NCBI RefSeq assembly: GCF_001653235.2
Contig: NC_035790.1
Span: 5,146,001 to 5,210,000, forward strand
Length of the DNA: 64,000 bases
Reading direction: 5' to 3'
DNA from: Pochonia chlamydosporia 170
Taxonomy: Eukaryota > Ascomycota > Sordariomycetes > Hypocreales > Clavicipitaceae
The notes below the pieces were generated by a model. The model saw only the letters and a list, made by a program, of their open reading frames with translations, was not told where the DNA came from and ran no database searches. Below, piece after piece: positions 55,226 to 64,000 of the stretch (position 1 is its first letter; every line of letters begins with the position of its first letter). The position numbers and the translations under genes were made by a program.

Positions 55226-58200
55226 ATGGCCCTCAGAAAGCAGATATGGACATTGATGTCCAAGAACTTCAGGGCCGTCTTGCTTCGCCACATGAAGACG
55301 TGCATCATCATGGCCTTTCTTCTTCCTATAGTCCTTTCATCCTTCTTCAGCTTTGCCAAGAATCTCTTCGTCCCGCCTGCCAACTATGGCATTGGCAAAC
55401 TTCGCCCAATCATGACCCTCCCAGAGGCTTTCCAAGCCGCTCACAGTGGTGGGAGAACAAAGGTCGTCCTCGTCAACAACGGCTTCTCCGGAGGCGACAT
55501 TGACCGTGTCCTGGGAAAGATTGCCAACGCTGTAACGACTGATGGATCCATGGACCTTGTCAGGGTTGGTCATGAGGACGAATTGGTGACGACCTGCCGT
55601 AGCAGCTTGCGAGGCGTCACTGGCTGTTTCTGCGCCATTGTCATGCGTTCGTCGCCCACAGAAGGACCTGGCGGACTCTGGAACTACACCATTCGTACTG
55701 ATGCTGCCTTTTGGAGCGAACCAGTCAAGTTCAATGTCGACAAATCGGACAATGTTGAGCAGGTGTATTTGCTGCCCATGCAAAAGGCCGTCGATACCGC
55801 CATTGCATCTCTCAACGGCTCCAACTCGGACCCTTTGGCCAAGACAGACGGGCAGCCATTTGCCAGCATGACACAGAAAGAGCGAGATAGAAAAGTCCGA
55901 CAACTTTATCACAAATCCATTGTCAACTTCATGGCTGTTGCCTTCATCGCCAACATCTTGTGGATCACATACCATCTCACGGGATTTGTTGCCGCCGAAC
56001 GTGAGAGTGGCATGTCGCAGCTTCTTGATGCAATGATGCCGGTGAGCAAGCCGTGGAAGGCGCAGGCTGCTCGCATCATTGCACATCACTTATCCTTTTG
56101 CATAATTTATGCTCCGGCATGGATCATCGGCTCCATCATCATCCGATTCGGTGTTTTCGTCAACACTAGCATCATCATCGTTCTCTTTTTCAACTTGTTC
56201 TCCGGACTGGCCCTTGCGTCCATGTCTATCCTCATTGCTTCATTCTTCAAAAAGGCTCAACTAAGTGGTATCACTGCCACCATTGGCATCCTCCTCCTCG
56301 GTATTCTCGCCCAGGCACTCACGCAACCAACAATTGGTCCCGTGGCCGTCCTATCTATATTGTTCGCCCCGTGCAACTATGTGTATTTCCTTACCTTCAT
56401 GGCCAAGTTCGAGAAGTGGGACTTGGCGGCAAACCTCTTCAAGAACCCTCCAGCCAGCTCTTGGGAGATGCCGGGTATCGTCTTTTTCATCATCGTCATC
56501 GCTCAAATCATCATTTACCCTCTACTGGGCGCTCTAGTTGAAAAGAACCTCTACGGCACAACCACCGAGGGGCGCAAGATTCAGCTTCAACATGGCGACG
56601 ACGGCCCCTTGGCAGAGAATGCTGTAGTGTTGGACAAACTCACCAAGATTTATTACCCTAGCTTCTTCTCACGCTTGTTCTCTTCAAAGTCGAAGCCTCG
56701 TGAGCCTGTTGTAGCCGTCAAGGAGCTCAGCTTCCAGGCAGGACGCGGTCAAATCGTCGCTCTGTTGGGCGCAAATGGTAGTGGAAAGAGTACAACTTTG
56801 GATGCTATTGCTGGTCTCCACAAACTGACCAGTGGTTCAATCACTATTGACGGCAAGGGTGGTCTTGGTATTGCGCCGCAGAAAAATGTCCTATGGGATG
56901 ACTTGACGGTTGCAGAGCATCTCGCCATCTTCAACAGGTTAAAGGCTCCTGATGCTCCGGCGTCCAAGGCGGAAATTATGAACCTCATCAAGTCAATCGA
57001 TTTGTATCCCAAACGCAATGCTCTAGCCAAGACTCTTTCCGGTGGCCAAAAACGAAAGTTGCAGCTTGGTATGATGTTGACGGGTGGGAGCGCAGTTTGC
57101 TGTGTCGATGAAGTGAGTAGTGGGCTAGATCCGTTGTCTCGAAGGAAAATATGGGATATACTTCTCGCAGAACGGGGGCAACGAACATTGATTCTTACCA
57201 CCCATTTCTTGGATGAAGCCGATCTGCTTGCTGACCACATTGCCATTCTGTCCAAGGGGACTCTTCGCGCTGAAGGTTCATCAGTGGAACTCAAGGACAG
57301 ATTTGGCAGCGGATATCGTGTTCATCTACAGAAGAACCCCGACGCATTGCACTTGCCTAGTATCCCGGGGGTTCAAAAGAAAGAATCTTTCGACATGGTT
57401 ACGTATGTTGCGCCGACGTCGAATCTGGCAGCCCGAGTCATCAAGATTCTGGAGGAGAACGGCTTCACTCAGTACCGCTTCTCCGGTCCGACAATCGAAG
57501 ACGTGTTCCTTCAGCTTGCTGAAGAAATTAAAGACGAAGAAGCTTTCAAGGGAATTTCTCCAGGTGTCCCAGGAGAATCAGACAGCGGAAATGAGAAGGA
57601 CCAGCCTTCTAGTTCCTCGAAGGAGGGCTCAACACACCAGGGGCTGAAGCTTCTCGACGGAAAACGTGTAGGCTACTTCAAGCAAGCCATGATTCTCTAC
57701 CGGAAACGTGTTACTGTTCTTAAGCGCAATTGGATCCTCTATCTCATCGCGTTCATCTTGCCGATTTTTGCGGCTGGGCTCACAGTACTCTACGTTAAAG
57801 GCAGAAGTCAGACCGGCTGTTCGCCAAAGGACCAGGCTTCCTCCTACGGCACTGAGGACGCTTTCACGCAAGCAAAAAATACCGACAAGATTGTGTTTCT
57901 AGCCGGACCATCTTCCAAGCTCTCAATTGCAAGTGTCACGAGCTTGCTACAGCCGATACTCAATGGCTCGAGGAGCGGTGCTACCGTGGGCTCTGCAGCC
58001 CTGCAAAACCTCAAACTTGTTGATACTTTTGACTCTTGGCAGCAGCATATCAGAAACGATTTCCGAAACATCACCACAGCGATATGGCTAGGAGATGGCA
58101 ACTCAGAACCAGCCGTTGGCTGGGTTGCCAACTTGTTCATTACCAGCTCTATTACGGCGCAGCAGGTCCTCGACATCTTTCTGACCAACACCCCTATTGC

Positions 58201-60118
58201 CACAACCTGGTCGTCATTTGACGTACCTTTCAACTCTGGTATTGGCGATGCCCTGAGTCTTGTAATTTACATGGGCCTCGCTCTGGCCTGCTATCCCGCC
58301 TTCTTTGCCCTCTACCCGAGCAATGAGAGACGACGGTTCGTACGTGCTCTGCAGTACTCTAACGGTGTTCGACCATTCCCCCTATGGATAGCCTATCTCT
58401 TGTTCGACTTTACCATCGTCGTCCTCACTTCAGCCGTCGTGACCGCAATTTGGGCCAGCTTATCCAGCGTCTGGTTTCACATAGAGTACGTTTTTGTTGT
58501 CTTCTTTCTGTATGGACTGGCATCAATCTTGTATTCCTACGTCATTTCGCTATTCACAAAGTCCCAGCTAGCTACATTCGCCTGGTCAGCGGCCACACAA
58601 GCCGTCTTCTTCCTCGGCTATCTGATTGCGTATATCTGCGTAGTCACCTACGTCCCAGTTCATCGCATCGACTCGTCGCTGCTCATATGCCACTTTGTCA
58701 TCTCGGCCTTTTCGCCGATTGCAAACGCAAGCAGGGCCATGTTTCTGGCGACAAATCTCTTCGCAACAGCTTGTGAAGGCAACGAGTTATCAACGACACC
58801 TGCCGGCCTTGAGGAATACGGCGGGCCAATCCTCTACTTGGCTATACAATGTTTTGTTCTTTTCGGTCTGTTACTCTGGTTTGACAGCGGCAGTGTCGGT
58901 TCCTCTGTCCGCGGACTCCTCGGCCGTAGTCAACCAACCGAGTCCACCGACGAACTGGACGAAGAAGTGGCCCAGGAACTAACCCGAGTAACCAGCACGG
59001 GTCAAGCAGAAGATGGTCTCCGCGTAGTACACCTAACAAAGTCGTTCAAAAAGAACACCGCAGTCGACAACGTCACCTTTGGCATCAAGCGCGGCGAAGT
59101 ATTTGCACTCCTTGGACCCAACGGCGCTGGAAAGTCCACCACCATCTCGCTCATTCGAGGTGACATCAAGCCCAGCCGCAACGGCGGCGACATCTTTGTC
59201 GAGGACGTATCCGTCTCCAAGAACCTCGCCGCCGCCCGTACACACCTCGGCGTATGTCCCCAGATCGACGCTCTCGACCAAATGACCGTACGGGAGCATC
59301 TCGAATTCTACGCCCGAATCCGCGGCATCCCGGACATCCAGCACAACGTCTCTGCCGTCCTCCAGGCCGTAGGTTTAGAAGCATTCGCTTCCCGCATGGG
59401 TTACGCCCTCTCGGGTGGCAACAAGCGCAAGCTCAGTCTCGGAATCGCCCTTATGGGCAATCCCACCGTGGTTCTTCTCGATGAACCCTCCTCCGGCTTG
59501 GACGCTGCCTCCAAGCGCATCATGTGGAAGACACTCGCGGCTACCGTCCACGGCCGCTCCATCCTACTCACCACGCATAGCATGGAAGAAGCAGACGCCC
59601 TCGCCGGGCGTGCTGGCATCCTCTCGCGCCGTATGCTCGCCCTCGGAACGCCAGATAACCTGCGGCATCGCTTCGGCGACGCTCTCCATGTGCATCTCGT
59701 CTCTACTACAGCGCCCCGAACTACCGACCAAGAAATGCAACGCGTCATCTCTTGGATCCAGAACCGCTTGCCGTCTGCTAATGTCGATACACAGACTTAC
59801 CATGGACAGCTGCGCTTCTCCGTGTCTGCCAGCGACGTCCTCGCTCTTCAGAAGCAGCCCAGCAGTAATGTTGATATCGCATCACACGACAACGACATGG
59901 CCCACGCTGCTCGAGAAGGAAGCGTCATCGGTCAGCTCGTCGTGCTTCTGGAGGAAAGCAAGCAGACACTGGGTATTAGTCACTACAGCGTCAGTCCCAC
60001 GACCCTCGATCAAGTCTTCTTAACTATCGTCGGACAGCATAATGTTAAGGAGGAGAATTACGAGGAAAAGAAGAGCAAATGGTCGAAGATGGTGCATTTT
60101 GGCAGTTCCAAAAAGTAA
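55226..60118 (+). CDS. Full-length ABCA-type ABC transporter
   Basis: Single uninterrupted exon, 1630 residues. The architecture is TMD1-NBD1-TMD2-NBD2, as in the ABCA subfamily. TMD1: a first helix near residues 28-48 (IMAFLLPIVLSSFFSFA), a long lumenal loop to about 240, then a helix cluster to about 440. NBD1: GANGSGKST, signature LSGGQKRKL, a Walker B reading CCVDEVSSGLD instead of the usual LDEP-type, and H-loop THFLDEAD. TMD2: a helix near 840, a large loop, then five to six helices to about 1225. NBD2: GPNGAGKST, CPQIDALDQMTVREHL, LSGGNKRKLSLG, VVLLDEPSSGLD and TTHSMEEAD. Both NBDs keep all key motifs. Fungal ABCA proteins are thought to move lipids; the cargo here is unknown. No introns in 4.9 kb is notable against the intron-rich neighbours. 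Confidence 0.94.
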   Translation: MALRKQIWTLMSKNFRAVLLRHMKTCIIMAFLLPIVLSSFFSFAKNLFVPPANYGIGKLRPIMTLPEAFQAAHSGGRTKVVLVNNGFSGGDIDRVLGKIANAVTTDGSMDLVRVGHEDELVTTCRSSLRGVTGCFCAIVMRSSPTEGPGGLWNYTIRTDAAFWSEPVKFNVDKSDNVEQVYLLPMQKAVDTAIASLNGSNSDPLAKTDGQPFASMTQKERDRKVRQLYHKSIVNFMAVAFIANILWITYHLTGFVAAERESGMSQLLDAMMPVSKPWKAQAARIIAHHLSFCIIYAPAWIIGSIIIRFGVFVNTSIIIVLFFNLFSGLALASMSILIASFFKKAQLSGITATIGILLLGILAQALTQPTIGPVAVLSILFAPCNYVYFLTFMAKFEKWDLAANLFKNPPASSWEMPGIVFFIIVIAQIIIYPLLGALVEKNLYGTTTEGRKIQLQHGDDGPLAENAVVLDKLTKIYYPSFFSRLFSSKSKPREPVVAVKELSFQAGRGQIVALLGANGSGKSTTLDAIAGLHKLTSGSITIDGKGGLGIAPQKNVLWDDLTVAEHLAIFNRLKAPDAPASKAEIMNLIKSIDLYPKRNALAKTLSGGQKRKLQLGMMLTGGSAVCCVDEVSSGLDPLSRRKIWDILLAERGQRTLILTTHFLDEADLLADHIAILSKGTLRAEGSSVELKDRFGSGYRVHLQKNPDALHLPSIPGVQKKESFDMVTYVAPTSNLAARVIKILEENGFTQYRFSGPTIEDVFLQLAEEIKDEEAFKGISPGVPGESDSGNEKDQPSSSSKEGSTHQGLKLLDGKRVGYFKQAMILYRKRVTVLKRNWILYLIAFILPIFAAGLTVLYVKGRSQTGCSPKDQASSYGTEDAFTQAKNTDKIVFLAGPSSKLSIASVTSLLQPILNGSRSGATVGSAALQNLKLVDTFDSWQQHIRNDFRNITTAIWLGDGNSEPAVGWVANLFITSSITAQQVLDIFLTNTPIATTWSSFDVPFNSGIGDALSLVIYMGLALACYPAFFALYPSNERRRFVRALQYSNGVRPFPLWIAYLLFDFTIVVLTSAVVTAIWASLSSVWFHIEYVFVVFFLYGLASILYSYVISLFTKSQLATFAWSAATQAVFFLGYLIAYICVVTYVPVHRIDSSLLICHFVISAFSPIANASRAMFLATNLFATACEGNELSTTPAGLEEYGGPILYLAIQCFVLFGLLLWFDSGSVGSSVRGLLGRSQPTESTDELDEEVAQELTRVTSTGQAEDGLRVVHLTKSFKKNTAVDNVTFGIKRGEVFALLGPNGAGKSTTISLIRGDIKPSRNGGDIFVEDVSVSKNLAAARTHLGVCPQIDALDQMTVREHLEFYARIRGIPDIQHNVSAVLQAVGLEAFASRMGYALSGGNKRKLSLGIALMGNPTVVLLDEPSSGLDAASKRIMWKTLAATVHGRSILLTTHSMEEADALAGRAGILSRRMLALGTPDNLRHRFGDALHVHLVSTTAPRTTDQEMQRVISWIQNRLPSANVDTQTYHGQLRFSVSASDVLALQKQPSSNVDIASHDNDMAHAAREGSVIGQLVVLLEESKQTLGISHYSVSPTTLDQVFLTIVGQHNVKEENYEEKKSKWSKMVHFGSSKK

Positions 60119-61090
60119 CGAACGGGTGGTTACGGAATCTCAATTAAATCGTGGGCGGCGTTCTAGGACGATTATTTTGTTTTTGTTTTCATTTGTAAGG
60201 AGATACCATGCATCGTTGGATGTGTTGTACTACTGTATGTATGTATGCGAAATCGCAACGTACCAATGTTTGCGGAGTACCGCATTTCACTCTCATCTCA
60301 CGGCAGAATTGTACACAGTAGCCTTGGATATACCTCATGATAACACAACTTGCTGTGTGCGTGCTTGCCATGATTTCAAAGTGTACAACCTGAAACTATA
60401 ACGTCAACACCATCACTTCAAGCCACCACACGATACATCACGTAAAATGAATAAAAGGTCCCGTACGATGCGTTGTATATTACATCTCAACTTCGTTTTC
60501 CCAACGGGATATGATTTCAATGCCCACCTGCCACCCCTTAGACTGATACAATTATCGTCTTCTCACAGGGCAACTTATTACTCCTCCGCTTGTAACTGAA
60601 AACCAGGTAAAATGTGTAAACCCCAACCCCATGATATATGCGTGTATTTCTTTCATGGAAAAACTCATTCCTGTCCCCTTCTATCAAGGCATCATGTATC
60701 CAATTCAAACGCAAAACATACCAAACGCTCCAGACACCGATTCCGTTTTTTATCTTTTTTTCTTGGTGGACTCCAATCCCGTACGTCCCCCAACGCCGTA
60801 TGCTTGTTTCCAAATGCGTCATATAAATGCCAGTCGTGTATATATTTGCCGTGTAAAAAAAAGGGGGGGTTCTTTCAGATATTAGAAGCCGCGAAGAGAA
60901 AGGGTATCAAATAATACAGGCTTCCATGTGCAGTTCCAAATATGCCGTCCAAAATGCTTTGCATATCCGCTGGCCGTCATGTCTTTGTGGTCATTCGGAT
61001 TCCTTCGTCTAGCTCGTTTCATTCAGTCGAAAGTTTCCTCGTTGTACGTCCCTGTCCTTCGGAGCATGTAGCACTCCGTTCCCATAGGTC
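60119..61090. other. Convergent 3' intergenic region
   Basis: About 970 bp between the ABC transporter and the phytochrome gene stop codons. It contains an A8-9/G7 run near 60855-60870. No gene is supported. Confidence 0.45.
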
Positions 61091-64000
61091 TCATAATTCC
61101 GTCGTTGCGTCTATGTTCAATTGTTTTCCCTCGGTATCCACGGTAGGGGTTGCCTGAGAACTTCCTGCAGCTTCGCTCTCATCGCCGTCGCTTAGCGAGA
61201 ACCATCCACCTCGTTCCCACTCGCCTGCAACATACAGACAAGACTTCTTCGTAGTGCTTTCGTAAATACCGGCTAAAAGGGTGCTAAGCCGCTTGAAGTC
61301 GATAGGCTTCAAAATCCACCCGTCAAACCCGGCATCCACGTACATCTGCTTCTTTTCTTCGACAAGAGATGCAGAAACAGCAAAAATCGGTATCCGTTTG
61401 TTTTTGGCCGCCATCTTCGAATGCCCCTTATGCTCGTCAGATTGCTCTGTCGACCGAATCATCTTGGTGCTAGTCAGTCCATCCACAATGGGCATCTGCG
61501 TTGTGCCAGTTAGTGTGTGTCGGCAGGTCATTTGATCTGCAATTAGGATGCTCACCTGCATGTCCATGAGAACTACATCGAATTCAGAGGACTTATCTTG
61601 GTACACTGTCGCACAATCCTCACCATTGACAGTATGGTGTACAGTATGACCAGCTCTTTCCAATCTCTTTCGAAGAATTTTCATGTTGATCGGGTCATCT
61701 TCTGCCACTAATATGCTGAGGCTAGGCTCTCCACTGGATGCTGCTACCCTTGCCGTCCCTGGATTCTGCTGTGACTTTTCTGATGGAAGCTCGAACAGGA
61801 CTCCGGACTTTTCTCCTTTCGAACTTCGATTTGGCATGTCAACGTACTCATCAGGAACCTTGACGGCTTTAACAGGGGTTTTCGAGTCCTGTATTTCGGC
61901 TGTGCCCGCCTCTTGTCGTGATTGGGTAGATGAAGCATGTCTTTGTTTGTGTGATACGGGACTGGAAGACGTTCCAGCTCCGCCGCTGGTATGAGATGGC
62001 GCATGTGAGGTGCTACCCTTGGAACCTGGGCCAGAGACAAAATATCCAGTCTGATTCTCAGTCAGAGACAGTGGGGTTTGAATGGCATCAATCAGACGAT
62101 CAGCATCACTCTTCTGACTGGCATGGCTGATCAAGCTCTCGATACTGCGGCGACTGCCGGCACTCCCTGTTCCTGCTGACCTTCTATCCAGGTCAGCAGC
62201 CAAATTCATGTTGCTTCCACGCTCAATCAGCATTATTTCACCGGCCGGTGTAGCCTTAAGACCTGGTGACGTGGAGGCGACTGCTATGTTCGGCTGAGTT
62301 GCAGACACTGAGTCTTGGGCTGTCCCTCCCGACTCCGGGCTTGGTGTATTCTCTGGGAGCTGGAATGGCAACTGAACAACAAATCTGGAGCCTTGACCCT
62401 CCTCAGACTTCAACCGAAGCTGCCCGTCCATATTTCTAACAATTCGCGCTACCACAGCAAGTCCCAAACCGAGGGTTCTCGTCTCGGGCTGTCTGTCCAA
62501 TGGCCCGGAGGTTGGCGATGCGGAGTCATCGGTGCTAACTTGCTCTAGGTCTCTGAAAAGCGAATCCAGTTGTTTGGGGTTCATGCCAGCGCCTGAGTCT
62601 GCCACGACAAAATCGATGAAGGCCATGCCGTCTCGAACTTCAGAAACAAACATTTCAATATGAACAGAGCCTTGCTCTGTATGGGCAACAGCATTCGCGG
62701 TAATGTTTGATAACGCCTGTCGTACTCGCCGGCTGTCACCATAGACAAATTGAGGAAGTCCGGGGTGTTTTGTGACTTGGTAATCGATACCCTTTCGCTT
62801 CGCATCAACGTAAAACGGGTCTGTTGCTTCGTTTATACAAGCATCCAGGTCAAACATTTCATCCTTGATCAGATTTTGACCTTCTTCCGTCTTTGTAAGG
62901 TCGAGCAAATCGTTGATCACGTAAATCAATGACTTCGAAGCTGAGTGAGAACGAGCTAAGTTTTCGCGAGTCTCTTGGTCTAGTGTTCCTTCAAGGGCAA
63001 TCTCGAGGTAGTTGATAATGGCGTTAAGGGGGGTTCGGACTTCATGGGCCGAGTTAGCCAGAAGTATTCTTGTAAGTTTGCTGCTTTCCAGTGCCGCCTC
63101 TTTTTGCCTCCAAACCTCGATAAATTTACCTGTTATTTCTAGTTAGCATAAGTGATATTGTACAGTAGTCCATACACGCATACCGTAGACGAGACAGAGC
63201 ACAGCTGCTGTTTCCACTTGCTCTTCGTTCCACTCACGGCACTTTCCCAGAACAGTTTCGTTCCAAATCTTGAAGCTTTTTCTGGGCTCAAGATATCCGG
63301 CGGTGCCGTCCCGGATTACTTTCTCGTAGGGGTTGCCGGCCCATTTCACTTCCTTAATTTGCCCTCGCCGGAAGAATACAATGAAGTCGCTACCTCCAAC
63401 GCTGAGAGGCACGTATAAAAGTCCAGCTATGACCTGGAATCCAGGGGGGTACTTCAAATCTGGAAAATCCTCTCGCACGTCTTGCGATGCAGCAACTGAA
63501 GTCAGCTTCCTCATCCGTAAATATTCCAACATTGCCAGTGCTTCTTGGCTGTGCTCAATGGCGCCAAGTATCTTGGTTTCCCCCTGTATTGACAAAAGTC
63601 CAAAGTCAGCATCAAACAACTTCAACAAGTCATCCGACGACGCAATGATGTACCCGGAAGGGTTCTTTTCCGTTGGGGCTGTATTGATAAGCTTCCGTGC
63701 TTGAAGTCTTGATGCGTACGACAGCCTCTCAATGTTCCTGGACGCAGTGTCTCCAACCAGTCGACACATCTTCCGTATTGGAAAGGATACACGCATTCCA
63801 TGGTCTCCGTAAGTATGGCAAGAAATCAGCCCCCAAAGCTCATTAAACGCATTTATGGAGATGGACATGGACGATCGGACTGCCATATTGGCCAAATACT
63901 TAAGATGAATAGGTGACATGGCGCGAAGATACGCGTGGGTCATGTCGAGGGGAACATCCAGATCGTCCTTGGTCCGGCACACCATTCGTGCTGTATCAAG
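61091..64000 (-). CDS. Fungal phytochrome hybrid histidine kinase (5' part beyond window)
   Basis: Minus-strand gene running off the right end; the visible exons are 64000-63184, 63129-61556 and 61495-61091. Introns are 54 and 60 bp. About 930 residues are visible. The first visible part is the end of the chromophore-binding GAF domain (LRAMSPIHLKYLANMAVRSSMS, with the conserved His of SPIH) and the PHY domain (GHGMRVS-type core, DLLKLFDADFG). The chromophore Cys lies outside the window. Next come HisKA with the phospho-acceptor His in SAHEVRTPLN, HATPase with the N-box (SNITANAVAHT), VADSGAGM and GLGLAVV, a long Ser/Pro-rich linker, and a C-terminal receiver domain (AEDDPIN, Asp in VVLMDMQ, FAVSASL, LKPID). 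It is a red/far-red light or temperature sensor that signals through the HPt/HOG route in fungi. Confidence 0.92.

Overview
The window is nuclear DNA of a filamentous ascomycete, most likely a Sordariomycete and probably Hypocreales. The evidence is the gene set (two Zn2Cys6 regulators, a TCO89-type TORC1 subunit, a DUF7730/F-box-like protein, a fungal phytochrome histidine kinase, BFR2, BUD22, RAD4 and others). The introns also fit: they are mostly 49-110 bp with GTRNGY-type donors, CTRAC-like branch points and YAG acceptors. I support 24 protein genes and see no rRNA, convincing tRNA, CRISPR array or intact transposon. Species cannot be fixed from the sequence alone. All exon borders are read by eye and are predictions.

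Left, 0.7-19 kb, accessory-looking. A 57-residue membrane microprotein is followed by a 2,2-dialkylglycine decarboxylase homologue that keeps its diagnostic active-site residues. A Zn2Cys6 regulator lies beside it, transcribed divergently from a PHBH-type flavin monooxygenase; then come a small secreted Gly/Pro-rich protein, a 3-kb gene desert, a DUF7730 protein, a degenerate kinase-like protein and a second Zn2Cys6 regulator. That regulator's zinc-cluster coding sequence is interrupted by two introns that leave a 17-nt microexon. The first four genes after the microprotein could be a small catabolic or secondary-metabolism locus.

Middle, 19.8-43.5 kb, mostly housekeeping and compact: BFR2 (ribosome biogenesis), IND1 (complex I Fe-S assembly), SPF30 (splicing), a P-loop kinase, TCO89 (TORC1), a CQD1/ADCK2-like UbiB protein head-to-head with cytochrome c heme lyase, an adenine/adenosine deaminase-family protein, a NOP8-like nucleolar protein, an unrecognised 510-residue protein, BUD22 and a short-chain dehydrogenase.

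Right, 43.5-64 kb: long gene-free leaders separate a mitochondrial oxoglutarate/malate-type carrier, RAD4/XPC, an intronless full-length ABCA-type ABC transporter, and the C-terminal two-thirds or so of a fungal phytochrome that runs off the right end.

Themes worth a second look: the dialkylglycine decarboxylase locus; a hexamer GTCTGG/CCAGAC that is strongly clustered in the long intergenic islands, including one near-perfect palindrome; microexons; a stop-free 3n intron inside the phytochrome receiver domain; and a deaminase without the usual HAGE glutamate.
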